The notes beneath the pieces are model-generated. The model saw nothing but the letters and a program-made list of their open reading frames with translations, was not told where the DNA came from and made no database searches. This document shows, one piece after another, positions 60,718 to 64,000 of a stretch of DNA of 64,000 nt. The DNA is from Chitinophaga chungangae. GTDB taxonomy: Bacteria; Bacteroidota; Bacteroidia; Chitinophagales; Chitinophagaceae. A program made the position numbers and the translations under genes. The stretch covers positions 678,308-742,307 of the forward strand of contig NZ_JAGHKP010000003.1 in the NCBI RefSeq assembly GCF_017742215.1, written 5' to 3'. How positions within the stretch are numbered: position 1 is the first letter of the stretch; the number at the start of each line of letters is the position of its first letter.

Positions 60718-61502
60718 ATCGAATAACTGATTTCTTTTTTTACCTCCCGCGACACGAGTTTCATTTTAAACCCGGTGGGCAGCAGCTGCATGAGAAAATG
60801 GCTGATCCTGTTCATGATGCCGGGAATGATCACCGGGGAGCCCGCCAGCGTCATCCGGATGGCCTTTTGCGCGATCTCCGGCGTGGGCAGCAGGCCCATT
60901 TTGCCTTTCAGGCCCTGGCTGATGATCCTGCGCGCAGTGCCGGAATTGGTCAGTATCGGTCCGGGATACACCACGCTTACGGAAATGCCGGTGCCTTCGA
61001 GTTCTTCCTTCAACCCCAGCGAAAATACCGAAATAAAGGCTTTGGAAGCCGGGTATACCGTTTTGTACGCGATGGGCGTAAAAGCGGCCATGCTGGAGAT
61101 GTTCATGATATAACTTTTGTCGTGCCGCAGCAGGTGCGGGATCAGCTGGCGCGTGAGAAGGGCCGTGCTGCGCACGTTGAGCAGGATGATCCTGTCGATC
61201 TTTTCCAGCGGCGTTTCCGTGATCGCTTCGGTGCCGCCGATGCCCGCGTTGTTGATCAGGAAATCGACAGGGTAGCAGCGGATGATCTCATTGACGCGCT
61301 TTTCAAGTTCCGCGGCATCCGTAAGATCGAATTCGAACACCTGCACGTCTACTGCATATTCATCCATCAATTGACCGGCAAGGGACGCTGTGTTGCCGCC
61401 CGGCAGCGCAATGAGGATGATGTGCATCCCCATGCGGGCGCACTGTATGGCGAATTCCCGGCCGAGGCCCGAGCTGGCGCCGGTGATGAGCGTGTATTTC
61501 AT
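60714..61502 (-). CDS. Short-chain dehydrogenase/reductase (SDR)
   Basis: 262 residues; cofactor motif TGASSGLGREFA (7-18), NNAG (about 85-88), active-site Ser/Tyr/Lys (NISSMAAF; YPASKAF), and a C-terminal hydrophobic region (PVIIPGIMNRISHFLMQLLPTGFKMKLVSREVKKE), which suggests membrane association or a lipid-like substrate. The cofactor is likely NADP(H). It overlaps both neighbours by 4 nt. Confidence 0.9.
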   Translation of the reverse strand: MKYTLITGASSGLGREFAIQCARMGMHIILIALPGGNTASLAGQLMDEYAVDVQVFEFDLTDAAELEKRVNEIIRCYPVDFLINNAGIGGTEAITETPLEKIDRIILLNVRSTALLTRQLIPHLLRHDKSYIMNISSMAAFTPIAYKTVYPASKAFISVFSLGLKEELEGTGISVSVVYPGPILTNSGTARRIISQGLKGKMGLLPTPEIAQKAIRMTLAGSPVIIPGIMNRISHFLMQLLPTGFKMKLVSREVKKEISYSI

Positions 61503-62110
61503 TGTTCTGCGAGTGTTTTGAAGCGTGTCATGGTTTTAATGAGATTGTTGTGCACGATCGGGTCGGAAACCCAGCGCGGGATCTTGCGGCTGCGGTCGGT
61601 GGTGATGAAATAGGTCACTTTTACGTTCCCCGAATGCATATTTTCCAGCACCCATTTGCCTTTGGTGCCGGTAAGCCGCATAATGCCGTCTTTTTCCGGG
61701 AAGGCGCTGTGGCGCGTGCTTTGAAAGGTTACTTCGCTCTCGCTGCTTTGGAATGAGAGGCAGCAGTCCTGGTTATCGAAAGGCCAGGGAATGTCGTATT
61801 GAATATAACTGATCCAGCGGTTTCCTTCCGGCAGCGGCAGCACGCGGTATTCTTTGGCGTTCACGTTCCAGTCGCGGCCTTTCACCGGGTCTTTCAGCAG
61901 GCTGATCAGGCTGTTTCGGCTGGCCCTGACGAGGAACACGGCTTTGATCTCCCTCACTTTTTCGTCGTTGCCGGCGGCGATCCAGCGTTCGTACAGGAAT
62001 ACGTTATTGGATTGTTTCACGAATTTAAAATCCTCCGCCGGTAATTTCCCGGCAAACAGTGGCTGGATAAAGACCGCGCTCATGATGACAATAATTATGA
62101 TGCTTTTCAT
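61499..62110 (-). CDS. Exported START-domain protein
   Basis: 203 residues with a signal peptide (ending PLFAGKL, about 21) and a START-like lipid-binding fold: KFVKQSNNVFLYERWI, EIKAVFLVRASRNSLISLLKDPVKGRDW, SYIQYDIPWPFDNQDCCLSF, TGTKGKWVLEN. START domains bind sterols, phospholipids or related lipids. It is the first gene of the operon, so the whole group may act on a lipid (inference). The stop overlaps the SDR start by 4 nt. Confidence 0.83.
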   Translation of the reverse strand: MKSIIIIVIMSAVFIQPLFAGKLPAEDFKFVKQSNNVFLYERWIAAGNDEKVREIKAVFLVRASRNSLISLLKDPVKGRDWNVNAKEYRVLPLPEGNRWISYIQYDIPWPFDNQDCCLSFQSSESEVTFQSTRHSAFPEKDGIMRLTGTKGKWVLENMHSGNVKVTYFITTDRSRKIPRWVSDPIVHNNLIKTMTRFKTLAEQ

Positions 62111-62215
62111 GCTTTGGCATTTGAAGCAAAATTGCGCGGAAGAGCGCCCCCGGCCATGGAATTTTCGTTGAACTGTAGCGTGGAGGGGTTGAGTTGTTGG
62201 TTTTGGAGGGAATTA

Positions 62216-62400
62216 TTACGCGCGCGTCCAAACGGTGGCGATCCACACGATCTTCCCGAAATATTTGTCGCTGCGGTAGATCTGGATCTTGGCGTCTTTT
62301 TCCTGGTTGTACCAAATGCCCGTTACGGCGTCGGCATTCTGGGCGAAAGAAAAGGCGGGTACCATCAGTAAAAGCAAGCCGTCAGGATCAAGTTTTTCAT
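62216..62400 (-). pseudogene. DUF2147 gene remnant
   Basis: Starting at ATG 62400 (MKNLILTACFY) the frame ends after 11 codons, but the next frame gives a signal-peptide end (LLLLMVPAFSFAQ), then AVTGIWYNQEKDAKIQIYRS and DKYFGKIVWIATV, and then stops at 62216-62218. GIWxNxEKDAKIxIY...YxGKIVW is the start of the DUF2147 family (about 145 residues). So the signal peptide is frameshifted and the C-terminal 60% is missing. Confidence 0.7.
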
Positions 62401-62558
62401 GGGGACCGGGTTTGATGAACCCTTCAAATATCGGGGAAAATCTGATATAAAAGACCCGTTTACCGCCGTCAATGCGTAATTATCTCTACAATTTCGCCGG
62501 GTTTTGACAGTTGTTGCGAATGGCATGGTTCTTTCGCCGTTTCTTAAAAAATACTACC

Positions 62559-63011
62559 ATGGCAAAAGAAAAAGATTTCACCGATAACCAGCAGGATAAA
62601 GACCGCATGAAAGGCACCCCGGCCAGTATGGACCTCCCGCAGATGCACGACATTCCCGGGCAGGAAAATATCAAACCCGCCCCGATGGGCGAATTGGCGG
62701 ATACCACCGCTTCGTCTGACGACGAAGAAGGCAAAGGCGTGCTGGACGACGAGGAACCGCTCGTTGAGGGCGAGGATAACGTAACGGAAGCGGAACGTAA
62801 TGCGTTGGAAGACGCGGCTACCCGCGACCCTGCTTACGAGGAAGAAGAACGGATGCACCAGGCTGAAGTGGACATGACGGACGATGACGGCGACCCGCTC
62901 AATGAAGGCGAGGAGCTGGACGTGCCCGGCAGCGAAGACGACGACGAACAGGAAGAGATCGGCGGCGAAGACGAAGAGAATAACGAGTACAGTATTGATA
63001 AAAACGACTAA
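62559..63011 (+). CDS. Extremely acidic small protein, unknown
   Basis: 150 residues from ATG 62559 (MAKEKDFTDNQQ). More than a third of the residues are Asp or Glu, with runs such as DDEEGKGVLDDEEPLVEGED and DDDEQEEIGGEDEENNEYS; aromatic and hydrophobic residues are rare, so it is probably disordered. It has no signal peptide or recognised domain. Such proteins may buffer cations, sequester basic proteins or respond to salt; no evidence chooses among these. It is 11 nt upstream of a small membrane protein gene. Confidence 0.75.
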   Translation: MAKEKDFTDNQQDKDRMKGTPASMDLPQMHDIPGQENIKPAPMGELADTTASSDDEEGKGVLDDEEPLVEGEDNVTEAERNALEDAATRDPAYEEEERMHQAEVDMTDDDGDPLNEGEELDVPGSEDDDEQEEIGGEDEENNEYSIDKND

Positions 63012-63022
63012 ACTTATTTTTT

Positions 63023-63265
63023 ATGGCAAAGAAAAACATGTTCAATGAGCACGCCGAAGGCCCTGTAGCGGAGGCTATCGAGGAACAGACCGCGAAACTT
63101 CCTTCCGACGTTTTCCTGTGGGCTTCAGTGGGCGCCATGACGGCGGCTTTGGCCCTGCAATGCATGGGGCGGAAACATACCAGTCTGTTCATCGGCCAGT
63201 GGGCTGCGCCATTCCTGCTTTTCGGTATTTACAACAAACTGGTGAAACAGGAAGGGCACGATTAA
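63023..63265 (+). CDS. Small membrane protein paired with the acidic protein
   Basis: 80 residues: a charged N-terminus (FNEHAEGPVAEAIEEQTAKLP, about 6-27) and two short membrane helices (VFLWASVGAMTAALALQCM, about 30-48; WAAPFLLFGIYNKL, about 60-73). It follows the acidic protein gene by 11 nt, so the two are an operon. The function is unknown. Confidence 0.7.
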   Translation: MAKKNMFNEHAEGPVAEAIEEQTAKLPSDVFLWASVGAMTAALALQCMGRKHTSLFIGQWAAPFLLFGIYNKLVKQEGHD

Positions 63266-63294
63266 CCGAACCCGGCAGCAAGTGAAGACCTACA

Positions 63295-63873
63295 TTACTT
63301 TATTTTCCTGAAAGTAATATTGATGCGCGCGCCGATCGGCCTGGCTGTTTTCGGCAGCGCATGCTGCCAGTAATGCTGCGTTTCGCCGCCCATGATCAGT
63401 AAGCTGCCGTGCGTTAACAACACGGCGCGTTTTACGGAGCGGTTCATGTAGTGCCTGAACTGGAAAACCCGCTCAGCCCCGAAACTTACCGAACCGATCA
63501 CGGGATTGATGCCCAGCGAGCTTTCATTGTCGCGGTGCCAGCCCATGCTGTCCTGCCCATTGCGGTAAAAATTCAGCAAGGCGCTGTTGAAATCCTGACC
63601 GGCCGCGGCTTCCACTTTTGATTTGATGGCAAGTAATTCCTCCGTCCAGCGAAGGGGCTGCATGGTAATACCGGAATAGCTGTACGTTTTGCCTTCGTCT
63701 CCATACCAGGCCGTGAGCCTTGGCTGCATCACGGTTTTACCGAACAGGATCACGGGTTCCTGTTTCCAGTTTATATTTTCCTTCAACAATTGAAAATAGC
63801 CGTCGCTTTCTTCCGGGGTGAACAGTGCCGGGAATAACACCGCCATGCCGTCTGCCGGTAACAGGTTGTTCAT
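63295..63873 (-). CDS. AlkB-like 2-oxoglutarate/Fe(II) dioxygenase
   Basis: 192 residues from ATG 63873 (a second in-frame ATG at 63909 lies upstream). The Fe(II) ligands are His113 and Asp115 (GWHRDNES) and His171 (HYWQH), with 2-oxoglutarate-binding Arg183 and Arg189 in RINITFR. The substrate-site region YSGITMQPLRWTEELLAI and the MGGETQHYWQHALPKT block are typical of the ALKBH2/3-like bacterial enzymes, which repair alkylated bases in DNA or RNA. It is a lone gene. Confidence 0.9.
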   Translation of the reverse strand: MNNLLPADGMAVLFPALFTPEESDGYFQLLKENINWKQEPVILFGKTVMQPRLTAWYGDEGKTYSYSGITMQPLRWTEELLAIKSKVEAAAGQDFNSALLNFYRNGQDSMGWHRDNESSLGINPVIGSVSFGAERVFQFRHYMNRSVKRAVLLTHGSLLIMGGETQHYWQHALPKTARPIGARINITFRKIK

Positions 63874-63984
63874 ATACACAAAGATACGGGCAGCGCCGGT
63901 TTGCGCCATCCGTATCTTGCGATGTATGGAACGACCGGCACAAAACCGCGGTTATTTGTTAATTTCGCCCAAAATTTCAAGACA

Positions 63985-64000
63985 ATGAATTTCTACACCA
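63985..64000 (+). CDS. Start of a gene at the window edge
   Basis: ATG at 63985 begins MNFYT and the reading frame is open to the window end. The upstream A/T-rich stretch is compatible with a start. Too little is present to assign a family. Confidence 0.35.

Noticed and set aside
63879-63886. Minus-strand TATCTTTG just before the AlkB start, a perfect -7 element implying a leaderless mRNA
   Set aside because: There is no -33 box at the right spacing (the site reads ATGG) and the match may be chance.
1-64000. CRISPR arrays, insertion sequences, integrases, phage genes or riboswitches
   Set aside because: No regularly spaced direct repeats, transposase or integrase motifs, or recognisable riboswitch cores were seen.

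Overview
The window looks like a chromosomal segment of a Bacteroidetes bacterium, most likely Chitinophagaceae (Chitinophaga-like). This rests on three SusC/SusD pairs, two of them preceded by an ECF sigma factor and a FecR anti-sigma factor. It also rests on Bacteroidetes-type promoter elements (TTTG, 19 bp, TAnnTTTG), many short lipoproteins, LytTR/LytS regulation, and families common in that group (NEW3-ABC cassette, DUF1801, P1 peptidase). No species can be named from sequence alone.

Layout. 1-1.6 kb: a dihydroorotase-like gene whose metal ligands are lost, the start of a downstream membrane gene, and a tRNA-Pro with clear promoter and terminator. 1.9-13.1 kb: a complete polysaccharide-utilisation locus (PUL 1: ECF sigma, FecR, STN-type SusC, SusD, GH76 endo-mannanase, two paralogous LamG lipoproteins) that points to alpha-1,6-mannan as substrate. 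13.5-18.6 kb: a methyltransferase with a Trm112-like tail, a decayed HEAT-like gene, a DinB-fold protein and a NEW3/ABC-2 exporter cassette. 19-28 kb: a GH88 glucuronyl hydrolase, a broken NlpE-like gene, a PD40 lipoprotein, an RDD protein, a translationally coupled P1 peptidase/class IV aminotransferase pair, and a large SGNH-hydrolase protein next to a stand-alone copy of its N-terminal domain. 28-34 kb: an ECF42-type sigma factor with its YCII/DGPF partner, beside small DUF1330, AHSA1 and DUF1801 genes, then a sterol-desaturase-family enzyme.

34-38.7 kb: PUL 2, a SusC (no STN domain) and SusD pair with no regulator or hydrolase. 38.7-41.8 kb: a class I terpene synthase preceded by a perfect 24-bp dyad, convergent with a hybrid histidine kinase with no gap between the stop codons. 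42-48.6 kb: small lipoproteins, an LpxL-like acyltransferase, an AraC regulator, a DUF763 protein, an outer-membrane barrel, DoxX and a DUF695 protein. 48.7-57.8 kb: PUL 3 (ECF sigma, FecR, STN-type SusC, SusD, FAD oxidoreductase with golvesin-like tail). 57.9-62.1 kb: a five-gene minus-strand operon (START protein, SDR, NAD epimerase, LytS-type kinase, LytTR regulator) in which every junction is a 1-4 nt overlap. 62.2-64 kb: a DUF2147 pseudogene, an extremely acidic protein, a small membrane protein, an AlkB-like dioxygenase and the edge of another gene.

How it fits together: PULs 1 and 3 carry the full trans-envelope signalling kit (STN on SusC, FecR, ECF sigma), while PUL 2 lacks both STN and regulators. 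No CRISPR array, transposase, integrase or phage gene was seen. The least explained signals are the terpene synthase with its operator-like dyad, the coupled START/SDR/epimerase/LytSR operon, and a minus-strand terminator in the leader of the third susC that suggests an antisense RNA.
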